In this document: one piece after another, positions 52,830 to 62,610 of the stretch | Layout of the letters: each line of letters opens with the position of its first letter | Numbering within the stretch: position 1 is the first letter of the stretch | NCBI GenBank assembly: GCA_031285845.1 | Contig: JAITVK010000014.1 | Location: forward strand, 62,001-126,000 | Origin: Propionibacteriaceae bacterium | GTDB lineage: Bacteria > Actinomycetota > Actinomycetes > Propionibacteriales > Propionibacteriaceae | Reading direction: 5' to 3' | DNA length: 64,000 bases | Made by a program: the position numbers and the translations under genes | The notes under the pieces: generated by a model | The model's database searches: none | What the model saw: the letters and a program-made list of their open reading frames with translations, nothing else | What the model was told of the DNA's origin: nothing

Positions 52830-55379
52830 TCACACGCCGAGCCTCGTACGGCGCAGCAGTTCCTCGTCGCGCTGATCGGTGGTCGGATGGTGACCGGGCA
52901 ACGGCATGATCCGTTCGTGGATCGCGTCAAGGATCGCGTCCACCCCAGGACCCATCAGATCTTGGCGACCACCGGCCGGCATGACCAACGAACGAGCGCC
53001 GAGAACCACCACGGGCGCGTCGAGATCATCGAAACAGGTTTGCGTGATCGTCGACGCGATGGTGTGCAAGTACGAGCCCCTCTCGACTGCCTCGCCGACC
53101 AAAACCACCCGGCCAGTCTTCTTGACTGAGTCGATGATCGGAGTCAGATCCACTGGGGTCAGGAAGCGCAGATCGATCAGATCGCAGCTGACGCCGTACG
53201 TCCTGTCAAGGATCGATGCCGCCTCGTCGCCGGTGTAGAGGCTCGGTCCGACGGTGACGATCGTCACATCATCACCCGTACGACGTACGGCGGGGACCCC
53301 TTCTTCAGCGCGAACCGGGCCGTAGGGCACCCCGCCTGGCTCGAACTGTTCGCCGCGATCGTAGAGTTGAGCCGACTCCAGGAAGACCACCGGCTCAGAC
53401 CCAGACAAGGCCAGGCCCAGCATGGACTTGGCGTCGGTGGGGGTGGCCGGATAGTAGACCCTGAGCCCTGGGACATGCGCCGCCATGCCTGACCAGTCCT
53501 GACCCAACTGGGCGTCGCTGGGACGCTGGACCACCACGCGGACCACCAGCGGCATCGTCAACCCGGTCACGGCCGACCACTTCGCCATCTGGTTGAACAG
53601 TTCGTCGCCGGCACGCCCCAAGAAATCACAACCGGTCAATTCGACCACGGCCCGACCCCCGCTCAAGGCGTACCCGACACCAGCGCCGACGATCGCCGCC
53701 TCAGTGATCGGCGCGTTGAACAGGCGAGGGTAACCCAGCAGTGCAGTCAACCCGTCGTAGACCCCGAAGGCGCCACCCCAGTCACGATTGTCTTGGCCCC
53801 AACACGCCATCGTCGCGTCATGAGCGGCGGCGTCGACCAGCGCTTCGAAGAGCCCGTCGCGGAACTGATAAATCTGGTCGTCCGCCACCGGTTGGCCGTC
53901 GTCGATGACCTGGCGGACCTTGGCCGATATCGCGCGCACTCGCCGATTATCTTCGACCGGTTCGAGCAGCTTGGCGGCGACCGCGGGCGCGGTGACCGGG
54001 TCGCCCACCCCTTCGACCGAGTTAGCGACGCCTTCGGCCGCGTCACCTGACCTTTCAACCGAGTCAGCCTCCCCTTCGACCGAGTCCGCCACAGCCTCAG
54101 CTCGATCGGTCGATGTCATCCTCGACTCGACGAAGGCGATGTCCACGGCGTCATCAGCCTGATCGTCGGCCACCAGTTCCAACACATGGGCGATCTTCTC
54201 CACGATCAACTCGTGGGCGTCGTCGATCTGACCGGCCGAGAGCACACCGGCGTCGATCAAGACCTGTGAGAAGGCCTTGATCGAATCGACGTCGGCCCAC
54301 ATCTGCTGTTCCTCAGCCGTACGATAACTGTTCCGGTCTTCGGCCGAGGCCCCGCAGGTACGGTAGGTGACGACGTCGAGCAATCCCGGGCCTCGCCCGG
54401 CGCTCAACAGGGCCTTCTTACGTCGCGTCGCGTCGGCCACGGCCATCGGATCGTACCCGTCGACCCGTTCGGCGTGCATCGCCTCAGGATCGACACCGGC
54501 TCCGATCCGTGCGAGCATGTCGAAGCCCATCGTCTCCCCACGCGTCTGAGCGCCCATGCCATAGAAGTTGTCGAAGAACGTGAACAGAACCGGCGGGCGG
54601 CCCTGGGCTTCTTCCGGCCACAGGGTCCGGTATTGATCCATCGCGGCGAAGCTCATCGCCTCCCACACGGGCCCGCAGCCCGCGGCGGCGTCGCCCAGGT
54701 TCGCCACGACCACCCCGGGGCGCTGGTTGATCCGCTTGAACAGTGCGGCCCCGGTCGCCAACCCGGCCGCGCCGCCGACGATCGCATTGTTCGGCATCGA
54801 ACCGAACGCTGGGCAGCAGACGTGCAGCGGGCCAGCCATGCCACCGTTGAAGCCGCCACGTCGAGCGAACACCTCGGCCAGCGCGCCGTACAAAATGAAG
54901 TTGGCCTGCAACTCGGATTCCGACTCGTACGGCAGCGCTTCGGCGTGGCGCAAAGTCTGACCGCCGGTTTGGGCCTCCATCGTGGCGCGCACGTCCTCGG
55001 GATCCATGATTCTCGCGGCGGCGAAACACTTCGCCAAGACCTCGCCGTGGGAGCGATGCGATCCGAAGATCTGATCCTCGACCCCGAGCTCCAGCGCCTG
55101 ACCGACCACGGCGGCCTCCTGTCCGACACTGGCGTAGACCGGGGCGCCCGGACTGGCCTGGATTCCCTGCCACTGGCCGCGGGTGCTCAGCTCATCAAGC
55201 ATCGACTCGAACTCACGGATGACCATCATGTCGTTCAGCACGTTGATCAGCGTCTCGCTGCCATAACGCGCGAACTCGGTGGCAAGGTCAAACCGATAGG
55301 TGTTCACCGGAATCGACGGCGGCTGGACAAGGCCGGGAGCGCGTACCTCGAACGGGTTGATGACAATGGACTTGGTCAT
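52830..55379 (-). CDS. 2-oxoacid dehydrogenase E1, fused alpha and beta subunits
   Basis: Thiamine-diphosphate-dependent decarboxylase component of a 2-oxoacid dehydrogenase complex. The 849-residue protein has an alpha half (about 1-400): SHRSHGEVLAKCF, the ThDP motif GDAAAG (229-234) with FFDNFYGMG near 269-277, and a Val/Glu/Asp/Ser-rich repeat linker (about 425-470) with SVEG units. The beta half (about 490-849) has QDNRDWGGAFGVYDGL, FNAPITEAAIVGAGVGYALSG (quoted as a motif region) and VVLVGEAVERGSYLHT. Alpha and beta are usually separate genes. It follows the E2 gene by 63 bases. Substrate (branched-chain, pyruvate or acetoin type) is undetermined. No E3 gene is present. Confidence 0.9.
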   Translation of the reverse strand: MTKSIVINPFEVRAPGLVQPPSIPVNTYRFDLATEFARYGSETLINVLNDMMVIREFESMLDELSTRGQWQGIQASPGAPVYASVGQEAAVVGQALELGVEDQIFGSHRSHGEVLAKCFAAARIMDPEDVRATMEAQTGGQTLRHAEALPYESESELQANFILYGALAEVFARRGGFNGGMAGPLHVCCPAFGSMPNNAIVGGAAGLATGAALFKRINQRPGVVVANLGDAAAGCGPVWEAMSFAAMDQYRTLWPEEAQGRPPVLFTFFDNFYGMGAQTRGETMGFDMLARIGAGVDPEAMHAERVDGYDPMAVADATRRKKALLSAGRGPGLLDVVTYRTCGASAEDRNSYRTAEEQQMWADVDSIKAFSQVLIDAGVLSAGQIDDAHELIVEKIAHVLELVADDQADDAVDIAFVESRMTSTDRAEAVADSVEGEADSVERSGDAAEGVANSVEGVGDPVTAPAVAAKLLEPVEDNRRVRAISAKVRQVIDDGQPVADDQIYQFRDGLFEALVDAAAHDATMACWGQDNRDWGGAFGVYDGLTALLGYPRLFNAPITEAAIVGAGVGYALSGGRAVVELTGCDFLGRAGDELFNQMAKWSAVTGLTMPLVVRVVVQRPSDAQLGQDWSGMAAHVPGLRVYYPATPTDAKSMLGLALSGSEPVVFLESAQLYDRGEQFEPGGVPYGPVRAEEGVPAVRRTGDDVTIVTVGPSLYTGDEAASILDRTYGVSCDLIDLRFLTPVDLTPIIDSVKKTGRVVLVGEAVERGSYLHTIASTITQTCFDDLDAPVVVLGARSLVMPAGGRQDLMGPGVDAILDAIHERIMPLPGHHPTTDQRDEELLRRTRLGV

Positions 55380-55442
55380 GTTCTTTCTTCTCTGTTCGAC
55401 TCGGGACCCTCGACGCCGATCGGCGTGATCGGGTTGACTGGT

Positions 55443-58148
55443 TCAGTGGTCCAACCCACCGTCGGCCATGATCACCAGATCCAGGTCGGCGATGATGGCG
55501 CAGAGCGATTGCAAGTAGCGGGCCGCGTCAGCCTCGTCGACGACCGCGTGATCGACGGTCAGAGAGAAGGAGATCGCCTGCTCAGCTCCATAGCTGCCAT
55601 CGGGATGCACCACTGCCCTAGGCTGGATCGCGTTGACGCCCAAGATTGCCACCTGTGGCGCGTGGAGGATGGCGGTGAACGATTCGATGCCGAACGCCCC
55701 CAGGTTGGTGACGGCGAAGGTCGACCCGGTCAACAAAGCTGGCGAGATGTCGCCTGACCGGGCCTGTTCGGCCAGCGCTTTCGTCTGCCGAGACAGTTGT
55801 TTGAGACCCATCATCCCAGCGTCTCGGATCGTCGGGTGGACCAATCCATGGCCAGTGTCGACCGCGATGCCCAGATCCACCACCGACCCCGATCCAGTCT
55901 CGGCTCCACGTACGGCGGCGTTCATCGCTGGGAACTGTCGCAGGGCTCGTACCGCCGCGAAGCAGACCAAGTCCCCGATGGTCACATCGGCTAGGCCCCA
56001 GGCAGTCGGGGCGGCCTTGAACCGAGCACGAAGCGCCATCAACGAGGTCGCCGAGGCCGACGCGGTGAAGGTCAGTTGGACATGACCGAGCGGGTTCGGC
56101 TCGGACTCGTCACTGCCCTGGTTCTCAGCGGCGACTGTGACTGCGGCCAGATCAGGCGTCACCGAGTCAGACCCACCCACCACGGGAGCCGGGACGGCCA
56201 TCATCGCGACACCGTCGAAGTCATCGATCGACATGGTCGTCTCGCTTTCATCTTCAGGCGATTCACTGGCGTGGCTAGCAGATTCGTCGCGCTCATCAGA
56301 ACCAGTCTCACTGTCTAGTGACCCGGCGGGATCAGAACCAGCGGTCTCACCGCTGTGAGCAGTCGACTCATCACCGACAATGATATCATCGACATAGACC
56401 GGTTCGGGCGCCGGCTCATCGCACTCCTGCACCCCGGTCAGCCCAGCTTGGTCGGTCGTCACCGACCGGTCCATGTCCGTGGACGGGTCGGTGAGTGTTG
56501 GCGGTTCGGTCACGCCGTCGGTGACAAGCGCCTCGACCAAATCCATCGTCGGATTGACCGCACCATCGGTGACCAGCGCCTCGACGGAGTCCACCTTCGG
56601 AGTGGCTTCACCATCGGTGACCAGCGCCTCGATCATCTCAATCGGCGAGTCCGCGACCGTGTCGTTTCCCAGAATCTCGACCATCTCCGGCTGCGAGCCA
56701 CCGTCACCGTCCGACGCCAAAGGTTGCGCCCCATCCATCACAGGACCGGAGTCGGCCGCCACATCACCCGTCACCACCTCCGCCACGAGACCGGCGTCCG
56801 CGTCTGCGTACGTCGCCACCACCTCGACCGCATCCATCGGTGAGTCGACCTCGCGGTCGGTGACCTCAACGTCAATCCCATCCATCGCGAAGTCCACTCC
56901 ACCTTCTGTCGCATCAACGTCCACCTCGTCCAACGGCGAGTCAACTGCGGGCTCCGGCACCATCGCGCCGTCCGCGTCAACATCGCTCACAGTGTCATCG
57001 ATGTCCGCCTCATCAGCCCCGTCAGCCAGCTGTTTCGCGTCGACAGCGTCGCTACCCTGTTCCGCGTCCAAATCCGGTTGGTCGGCCTCGTCGACTCCGC
57101 CAGCGTCCGCAACCGGCTCCTCCACCAACCCCTGAACCTGATCGTCCTGACCCAGAGCCGCGTCCACAGGTCCGAAGGCGGACAACTCCTCGGTCTGACC
57201 GGCCCGAACTCCGCTCTCGGCCCCGTCACCGCTGGGTTCATCCTCGACCACCACCGGCGTCACCTCGGTTGACGCGCCGGTCGCCTCGCGATGGTCCGAC
57301 TCTTCGGCTCCAGTGTTGTCCGCGACCGCGTCACCCTGATCACGAGACCGCAGAACAGCCGCGACATCGCTGGCCAGCACTCGCCCGTGAGGTCCCGATC
57401 CGGTCACCTGCGCCAGATCGACTCCTCGCGCGCTAGCCAAACGCAGAGCACGTGGCGAGTACGACGACCCGCCCGCGCGAGCCTCAACACTCGATTCGGT
57501 CACAATGTCCTCCGGCGATTCGATGAGTTCTGATGATCTCGGCTGCGATGGCGCGTCGATCGCAGCCGAGATCTGCGGGTCCACCGACTCGATGCCACCA
57601 CTGGGCGTGTCACCGCTGGCGAGGACCGCAGCCGCGTCCTGATCGGGCGTGTCGGCGCTGGAGACAGCCGATGTCGCTTCCTGATCGAGCGCTGCCCCCT
57701 CACCTGTCGAAATGACCTCCAACTCGTTGTCTGACCCATCCTCGACCGGATCGCGATCCGGTTCGATCACCGGCTGCGTGCTCACCACGTCGGCCACGGC
57801 GCCTGGGATCGGCTGCACTGACTCGATTTCCGACTGGTCGACAGCGCGCGCGAGACCTGCCGCCGTGATCGCGGGAACAGCCGCGGGCAACGTCGACTCG
57901 ACCTTCTCCCCGGCCGTGCCGATGATGAAGAAGGGTGCACGGACCCCGACTTCGTCGCCCTGACTCGCCAACAGTGCCACAATGACGCCACTGTGGCCAG
58001 CCTGGACCTCCATGCTGGACTTCTCGGTCTCGATGTCGGCTACCACCGTGGTCGGCTCGACGACATCGCCCACCCGGACGTGCCAGGCGCTGACGACACA
58101 CGAATCGACAGCCTCACCTAGTTGGGGCATGAGCACCACATCAGCCAT
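55443..58148 (-). CDS. 2-oxoacid dehydrogenase E2 acyltransferase with very long acidic linker
   Basis: Dihydrolipoamide acyltransferase core. The 901-residue protein has one lipoyl domain with Lys43 in DIETEKSSMEV, an acidic linker, an E3/E1-binding domain (about 228-268, YSPRALRLASARGVD and GPHGRVLASDV), then about 400 residues of acidic Val/Asp/Glu/Ala/Thr sequence with imperfect repeats (VEALVTDG, SPMDAVEV, VDVDATEG), and the catalytic domain (about 670-901). The active site is DHAVVDEA: catalytic His and Asp are kept, but the usual Arg and Gly of DHRxxDG are Ala and Glu. AAGGAG seven bases before ATG 58148 fixes the start. A typical E2 is about 400-600 residues. Confidence 0.9.
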   Translation of the reverse strand: MADVVLMPQLGEAVDSCVVSAWHVRVGDVVEPTTVVADIETEKSSMEVQAGHSGVIVALLASQGDEVGVRAPFFIIGTAGEKVESTLPAAVPAITAAGLARAVDQSEIESVQPIPGAVADVVSTQPVIEPDRDPVEDGSDNELEVISTGEGAALDQEATSAVSSADTPDQDAAAVLASGDTPSGGIESVDPQISAAIDAPSQPRSSELIESPEDIVTESSVEARAGGSSYSPRALRLASARGVDLAQVTGSGPHGRVLASDVAAVLRSRDQGDAVADNTGAEESDHREATGASTEVTPVVVEDEPSGDGAESGVRAGQTEELSAFGPVDAALGQDDQVQGLVEEPVADAGGVDEADQPDLDAEQGSDAVDAKQLADGADEADIDDTVSDVDADGAMVPEPAVDSPLDEVDVDATEGGVDFAMDGIDVEVTDREVDSPMDAVEVVATYADADAGLVAEVVTGDVAADSGPVMDGAQPLASDGDGGSQPEMVEILGNDTVADSPIEMIEALVTDGEATPKVDSVEALVTDGAVNPTMDLVEALVTDGVTEPPTLTDPSTDMDRSVTTDQAGLTGVQECDEPAPEPVYVDDIIVGDESTAHSGETAGSDPAGSLDSETGSDERDESASHASESPEDESETTMSIDDFDGVAMMAVPAPVVGGSDSVTPDLAAVTVAAENQGSDESEPNPLGHVQLTFTASASATSLMALRARFKAAPTAWGLADVTIGDLVCFAAVRALRQFPAMNAAVRGAETGSGSVVDLGIAVDTGHGLVHPTIRDAGMMGLKQLSRQTKALAEQARSGDISPALLTGSTFAVTNLGAFGIESFTAILHAPQVAILGVNAIQPRAVVHPDGSYGAEQAISFSLTVDHAVVDEADAARYLQSLCAIIADLDLVIMADGGLDH
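56370..57290 (-). repeat. Imperfect repeats encoding the E2 acidic linker
   Basis: About 0.9 kb of degenerate in-frame repeats. The clearest are three VEALVTDG-type units between about 56510 and 56645, with irregular SPxDxVEV and VDVxATxG units upstream. Base composition stays GC-rich and the frame is open throughout. Confidence 0.65.
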
Positions 58149-58422
58149 GGCCGATCTCCTTGTCTGCACAATGAATCAGGTGGTTGGTCTCACCACTGGC
58201 CCAAGACGCGCCCGCTGCCGAAATATCGGCCGTCCGCGCGTTCGAGCAGCGCGACCGCCGGTCAAGCGCCGACCGGTCACGGATCATGCGATATCACTGA
58301 CCTCATGATCGTACACTGGTTGTCCTGTTCGACACTGATTCTATGTCATCACCGAACAGGCGCAATACCCGTAGACGTGTCCGACCAACCCCGCGAACCG
58401 CGTCACGCCCACCCCGCCTACG
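58149..58422. other. Intergenic region upstream of E2 with promoter/operator candidate
   Basis: About 270 bases without a gene between the aldolase/SDR stop and E2. It contains an inverted repeat around a candidate promoter (58324-58365) and the E2 ribosome site AAGGAG. No clear terminator for the upstream gene. Confidence 0.5.
58324..58365 (-). promoter_or_regulatory. Candidate E2-E1 operon promoter within a perfect inverted repeat
   Basis: CCTGTTCG (58324-58331) and CGAACAGG (58353-58360) are perfect inverted arms 21 bases apart. On the minus strand TAGAAT (58343-58338), a good -10, lies between them, with TTGCGC (58365-58360) 16 bases upstream. A dimeric repressor bound here would cover the promoter. 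Confidence 0.45.
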
Positions 58423-60429
58423 TCAGTTCATCATCACCTGACCGCCCGTCACGGGCAACGCCTGGCCGGTCTCGTACTGCTGCTCGACCAGGTAGGCGAG
58501 CGCGCGCACCACATCGGCCGGCAGACATCCCCTGCCCATCGGCACCGCGGCCTCGAAATGCGCCCGCACGTCGGCCACACTGGAAGCGCCAGGCACCCGA
58601 CCGGCCCGCAGGTATTGAACGAGCAATCCGGCCTCCGGGTCGGACCAGGCCGGCCCGTCCAAGTAGCTGCCCGGGCAGATGGCGTTGACCTTGATCCCCG
58701 CTTCGATCAGCTCCAGCGCAAAGGACTCGGTCAGACCGATCCCGGCGAATCGACTAGCCGCGTAGGCAAAATTGCGGCGAGCGCCACGTAATCCGAGGGT
58801 GGAGTTGATCTGAATGACATCGAACATCAGCTCGGGTCGTACCTCATGTTGAGCGGCCATGACTGGCACCACGGTTCGCACGGCCAAGAAATAGCCGCGA
58901 TAGTTGACCGACGTGACCAGGTCGAAATCTTCCAGGCGCTGTTCGGTCACCGACCCCGACTTGGCGGTGCCGGCGTTGTAGACCAGGACATCCACCCCGC
59001 CATATCGCGCCACGACCTGGGCCAGGCATTGCCGCTGGGACTGTTCGCTGGTCGCATCCATCGCCACGGCCATGGCCGACCCTGGGCCGAAGTGGGCCTG
59101 CAACCGGTCGGCCTCGCTCTCAGCGGCGGCTAGGTTCGTGTCAGCCAAAACCACGTTGGCGCCCTGCTCGACCAGTCCGTGGGCGATCCCCGGCCCGAAG
59201 CCTGAGACCGCGCCGGTCAGCAGAACCACCTTCGACGCCAAGCGTCCAGCCGGTGCGGCCTGGGCCACCTTGAGACGGTACTCTTCGGCCTCCCACGTCT
59301 CAATGAAGTGGCGCTCTTCGGCGTCCAAGACGCGGACCTTCCCGAGCCGATCCGCGTAGGCGGCGACCTTCAGCGTGTCGGTGAACGTGTCCAACGCGTT
59401 GCGCGCCGACCCGTGATCGCGCCCGACACCGAACAACACCTTGCCCGGCAGCAGCACCATCACCGGGTCGCGTCCGTACGTTTGCCGGTACGACGCCACG
59501 GCCGTGTTGACCTGATCGACCAGTGGGGCGTACTTCGGCTCGACCACACAGGGGATGGAACCGGCGTAGATGATCTCATCGGGCACTAGCGGTCCCACCG
59601 AAATGATCGGGCTGCCGACTTGAGTCTCTGATCGGACCAGGTCGCTGGCGTCAGAGGTGACCTGCGCCAACCGACCCGGCCCGCCCAACAGCGCCCGCAA
59701 AACCGGAGCCACCGTTAGGATCATCTCCTCCACTCGCCGAGCCTCGTCGCCAGGGTCCGATCCGGGCTGAAAGCGACTGGGACCGCGACGCGCCGGCGGT
59801 CTCGGGTGCGCGTCGATCGCAGCCTGAACCTTGGCGGTAGCCGCTTCGACCAGACCGATGACTTCGGCCGTCGAATTCCCGGCCGCCAAGATCCCATGAT
59901 TGCGCAGCACCGTCAGTCCCCCCGGGGCCCGTCCCGTACGTTGTGTGTGCTCCGCGCGAGCGGCCTCGACCGCCTGTGCCAAGCCGACTCCGGGGTTGGC
60001 GTAATCGACGACGACCACGTCCGGGCCAAGAATCTGTTCGGTCAGCTCGTGGGCCTGCTCATTGCAGGCCACGGCGTTGATGATCTGGGGATGCAGATGG
60101 ACCACCAAAGCCTCAGGCAACGCCGCGTGGACCAGCATGTCCACCGACGGCCGACGCCCGTCGTCGACCCCGACCCTGGCTTGCTCGGCGACCTGTTTGA
60201 TCAGATCGGGTTGATTCGGGTCACCATGGCGGCCAGCCTCGACCAGCAGGGCGATCCGCAGCGGAATCAAATCGTCGGCGCTCAACTGCGCCAGGGTGGT
60301 GCCACTGGGTTTGATGTGGAGCAGCCCATCAGCTTTGTACGACGCGTTGCCCCCCGCCGCGCGGGCGTACTGGGGACCGCCGAAATGGTGAGCGATGTGG
60401 AGGATCTGCTCGGTCAGGGACATCGTCAT
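58423..60429 (-). CDS. Bifunctional class II aldolase / short-chain dehydrogenase (RhaD/YuxG type)
   Basis: Fusion of an N-terminal class II aldolase-like domain (about 1-390), with the zinc histidines VHLHPQ and RNHGILAAG, and a C-terminal SDR domain (about 410-668) with TGAVSGFGPG, YNAGTAKSG and VNAICPGSY. Such fusions act in sugar (for example rhamnose or sorbitol phosphate) catabolism. The SDR catalytic pair is YAASR rather than YxxxK: the codon for the usual catalytic lysine is CGA (Arg). The start at ATG 60429 has GAAGGAG five bases upstream; the longer frame would run into thrC. It lies 31 bases after thrC. Substrate unknown. Confidence 0.87.
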   Translation of the reverse strand: MTMSLTEQILHIAHHFGGPQYARAAGGNASYKADGLLHIKPSGTTLAQLSADDLIPLRIALLVEAGRHGDPNQPDLIKQVAEQARVGVDDGRRPSVDMLVHAALPEALVVHLHPQIINAVACNEQAHELTEQILGPDVVVVDYANPGVGLAQAVEAARAEHTQRTGRAPGGLTVLRNHGILAAGNSTAEVIGLVEAATAKVQAAIDAHPRPPARRGPSRFQPGSDPGDEARRVEEMILTVAPVLRALLGGPGRLAQVTSDASDLVRSETQVGSPIISVGPLVPDEIIYAGSIPCVVEPKYAPLVDQVNTAVASYRQTYGRDPVMVLLPGKVLFGVGRDHGSARNALDTFTDTLKVAAYADRLGKVRVLDAEERHFIETWEAEEYRLKVAQAAPAGRLASKVVLLTGAVSGFGPGIAHGLVEQGANVVLADTNLAAAESEADRLQAHFGPGSAMAVAMDATSEQSQRQCLAQVVARYGGVDVLVYNAGTAKSGSVTEQRLEDFDLVTSVNYRGYFLAVRTVVPVMAAQHEVRPELMFDVIQINSTLGLRGARRNFAYAASRFAGIGLTESFALELIEAGIKVNAICPGSYLDGPAWSDPEAGLLVQYLRAGRVPGASSVADVRAHFEAAVPMGRGCLPADVVRALAYLVEQQYETGQALPVTGGQVMMN

Positions 60430-60460
60430 GGACACTCCTTCAGCCGGTGGTGGCGCGAAC

Positions 60461-61891
60461 CTAGTGGACGGGGAAGATCGTGCGAGCTTCAATGATGGAC
60501 TTCAGTTGGTCGACGCCTTGGTCACACACGACCGTGTGCGGCTCGGCGTCGAGCACCTGCGCGAAGCGCGCCGGGATGGGCGGGACCCGACCGATCGCTT
60601 CTTTGATGATCGAACCGAACTTGACCGGCAGCGCGGTCTCCAACGCGATCATCGGTTCTGGTCCCAAATGCTCACGCGCCACCTTGACCGCGTCGGCGGT
60701 GTGCGGATCGATCAAATACCCGTCGCGGTGGTAGACGTCGGCGATCGTCGCCACCCGGTCGGCATGGGTCGACACACCAGTCTGGAACCCGTAGACGCGT
60801 GCAGGATCGGCCACGTACGGCTTGTCGCGGATGTTGATCACCCCGCTGCGATTGAGCTCGACTCCGAACAACCGGGCGACCTCGGCATGGTCGCGCCCCG
60901 TCAGGTCGAAGAAGAACCGCTCGAAATTGGAGGCCTTCGAGATGTCCATCGACGGACTAGAGGTGACGAACGTCTCCGTCGAGGCCCGCACGCGATAGAC
61001 CCCAGTGGTGAAAAACTCAGCCAAGACGTTGTTCTCGTTCGTGGCGCAGACTAGGTGAGTGATCGGCAGACCCATCATCCGAGCGACATGACCAGCGCAG
61101 ATGTTGCCGAAATTGCCGGACGGAACGCAGAATGAGACCGGCCCGTGTCCGCCGCTGGCCTGGAACCAACTCGACACGTAGTAGACCACCTGCGACACCA
61201 GTCGAGCCCAATTGATCGAATTGACCGCCCCAATGGCGTAACGGGCTTTGAACTCAGCGTCGGCGTTGATCTGCTTGACCAAATCCTGACAGTCGTCGAA
61301 AGAACCTGGCACCGTGACGTTGACGATCCGATCCGAGTCGATGCCGTACATCTGACCACGCTGGAATGGCGTCATCCGGCCCTGAGGCGAAAGCATGAAC
61401 ACTTGGACCCGATTGGCGTCCAACAAGGCGAACTCAGCCGCCGAGCCGGTGTCGCCTGAGGTCGCCCCCACGATGGTCATCGTCTGGTCGCGCCGGTTCA
61501 ACTCATAGTCGAACAACTGCCCCAAGACCTGCATCGCCATGTCTTTGAACGCCGCCGTCGGCCCCTGCGACAGATGTCCGAGCCACAGATTGGGCTCCAA
61601 CTGGTCGACCGGCGCGATCAGATCCGTCCCGAACTTGGCTTTGGTGTACGCCCTAGACGCGATCGCCTCCAGATCGCGCATCGGGATGTCGTCGATGAAC
61701 AGTCCCAGCAGCTCAGCCGCCAGCCGGGGATAACCCTCGTACACCAGGATCTGGCCCAAGGCGTCCAGATCGTCTTCGCTCAGTTGAGGGTATGCCTGTG
61801 GAACGTACAACCCGCCGTCAGGGGCCAGCCCCTCCAGCAGGATGTCGGTGAAACTCATCGGACCGTATCCGCGAGTGGAGACGTACCTCAT
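60461..61891 (-). CDS. thrC: Threonine synthase
   Basis: PLP enzyme converting O-phosphohomoserine to threonine. The 476-residue protein has the N-terminal signature YVSTRGYG and DGGLYVP, the PLP lysine Lys116 in [12 protein letters not shown], the phosphate-binding region [11 protein letters not shown] and [13 protein letters not shown]. The length matches the long class found in many bacteria and fungi. Its ATG overlaps the rpe stop (ATGA), so rpe-thrC are coupled. The pairing is metabolically unrelated. Confidence 0.96.
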   Translation of the reverse strand: MRYVSTRGYGPMSFTDILLEGLAPDGGLYVPQAYPQLSEDDLDALGQILVYEGYPRLAAELLGLFIDDIPMRDLEAIASRAYTKAKFGTDLIAPVDQLEPNLWLGHLSQGPTAAFKDMAMQVLGQLFDYELNRRDQTMTIVGATSGDTGSAAEFALLDANRVQVFMLSPQGRMTPFQRGQMYGIDSDRIVNVTVPGSFDDCQDLVKQINADAEFKARYAIGAVNSINWARLVSQVVYYVSSWFQASGGHGPVSFCVPSGNFGNICAGHVARMMGLPITHLVCATNENNVLAEFFTTGVYRVRASTETFVTSSPSMDISKASNFERFFFDLTGRDHAEVARLFGVELNRSGVINIRDKPYVADPARVYGFQTGVSTHADRVATIADVYHRDGYLIDPHTADAVKVAREHLGPEPMIALETALPVKFGSIIKEAIGRVPPIPARFAQVLDAEPHTVVCDQGVDQLKSIIEARTIFPVH

Positions 61892-62604
61892 CGTGGCGGG
61901 TCACCCCCATCGCCATTGCTGTCAGTCGTGGCGAAGACCTGATCCCGTGAGGCCGCAGTCGACTCGGCCGCCCGACGCAACGACTGAACCATCCGATCAG
62001 GGTCGTCGGATCGGAACACCGCCGAACCGGCGACGAAGGTGTCGGCGCCCGCCTGAACACAGCGCTCAATCGTCTCCATCGAGACCCCGCCATCCATCTG
62101 AAGCCAGATGCTCAAACCCGACTGGCTGATCAGCCGACGCAACTGGGTGACCTTGGGCAACACCAAATCGAGAAAACCTTGGCCGCCGAAACCTGGTTCG
62201 ACGCTCATCACCAGAACCGAATCCACTTCAGGCAGAATCTGCGCGACCGCCTCCACCGGCGTGGCCGGATTCAGCCCAATCCCCACCCGTGCCCCCAGCC
62301 GTCTCAACTCCCGCGCCAAACGTACTGGAGCTTTGGCCGCCTCGACGTGGAAAGTGACCGACTCCGCGCCAGCTTCGGCGTACCCCGGCGCCCATTGATC
62401 CGGATCCTCGATCATCAAATGGATGTCGAGCATGTGGGTGGTCGCCGCCCGAATCGAGGACACCACGGGCAAACCGATGGTCAGATTGGGCACAAAATGG
62501 TTGTCCATCACATCGATGTGCACCGCATCGGCCGACTCGATCGAGGCGATGGCCTCGCCCAGACGAGTGAAATCGGTGTTCAAAATGCTCGGAGTGATTC
62601 TCAC
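61888..62604 (-). CDS. rpe: Ribulose-phosphate 3-epimerase
   Basis: Interconverts ribulose-5-phosphate and xylulose-5-phosphate in the pentose phosphate pathway. The 238-residue TIM-barrel protein begins [12 protein letters not shown] and has [40 protein letters not shown] and [11 protein letters not shown], which carry the metal-binding and catalytic residues. The C-terminal ~20 residues beyond the barrel are poorly conserved. GTG 62604 is preceded by TAGACT six bases upstream (62611-62616), a leaderless signature also seen at aroC. Confidence 0.97.
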   Translation of the reverse strand: MRITPSILNTDFTRLGEAIASIESADAVHIDVMDNHFVPNLTIGLPVVSSIRAATTHMLDIHLMIEDPDQWAPGYAEAGAESVTFHVEAAKAPVRLARELRRLGARVGIGLNPATPVEAVAQILPEVDSVLVMSVEPGFGGQGFLDLVLPKVTQLRRLISQSGLSIWLQMDGGVSMETIERCVQAGADTFVAGSAVFRSDDPDRMVQSLRRAAESTAASRDQVFATTDSNGDGGDPPR

Positions 62605-62610
62605 TCGGTC

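Noticed and set aside
54474-55757. 427-codon open frame opposite E1 and the E2 3' end
   Set aside because: Crosses two real genes and their intergenic gap on the other strand; no family features.
56370-57290. CRISPR array or tandem satellite in the E2 region
   Set aside because: The repeats are degenerate, in frame and without uniform spacers; they encode the acidic linker.
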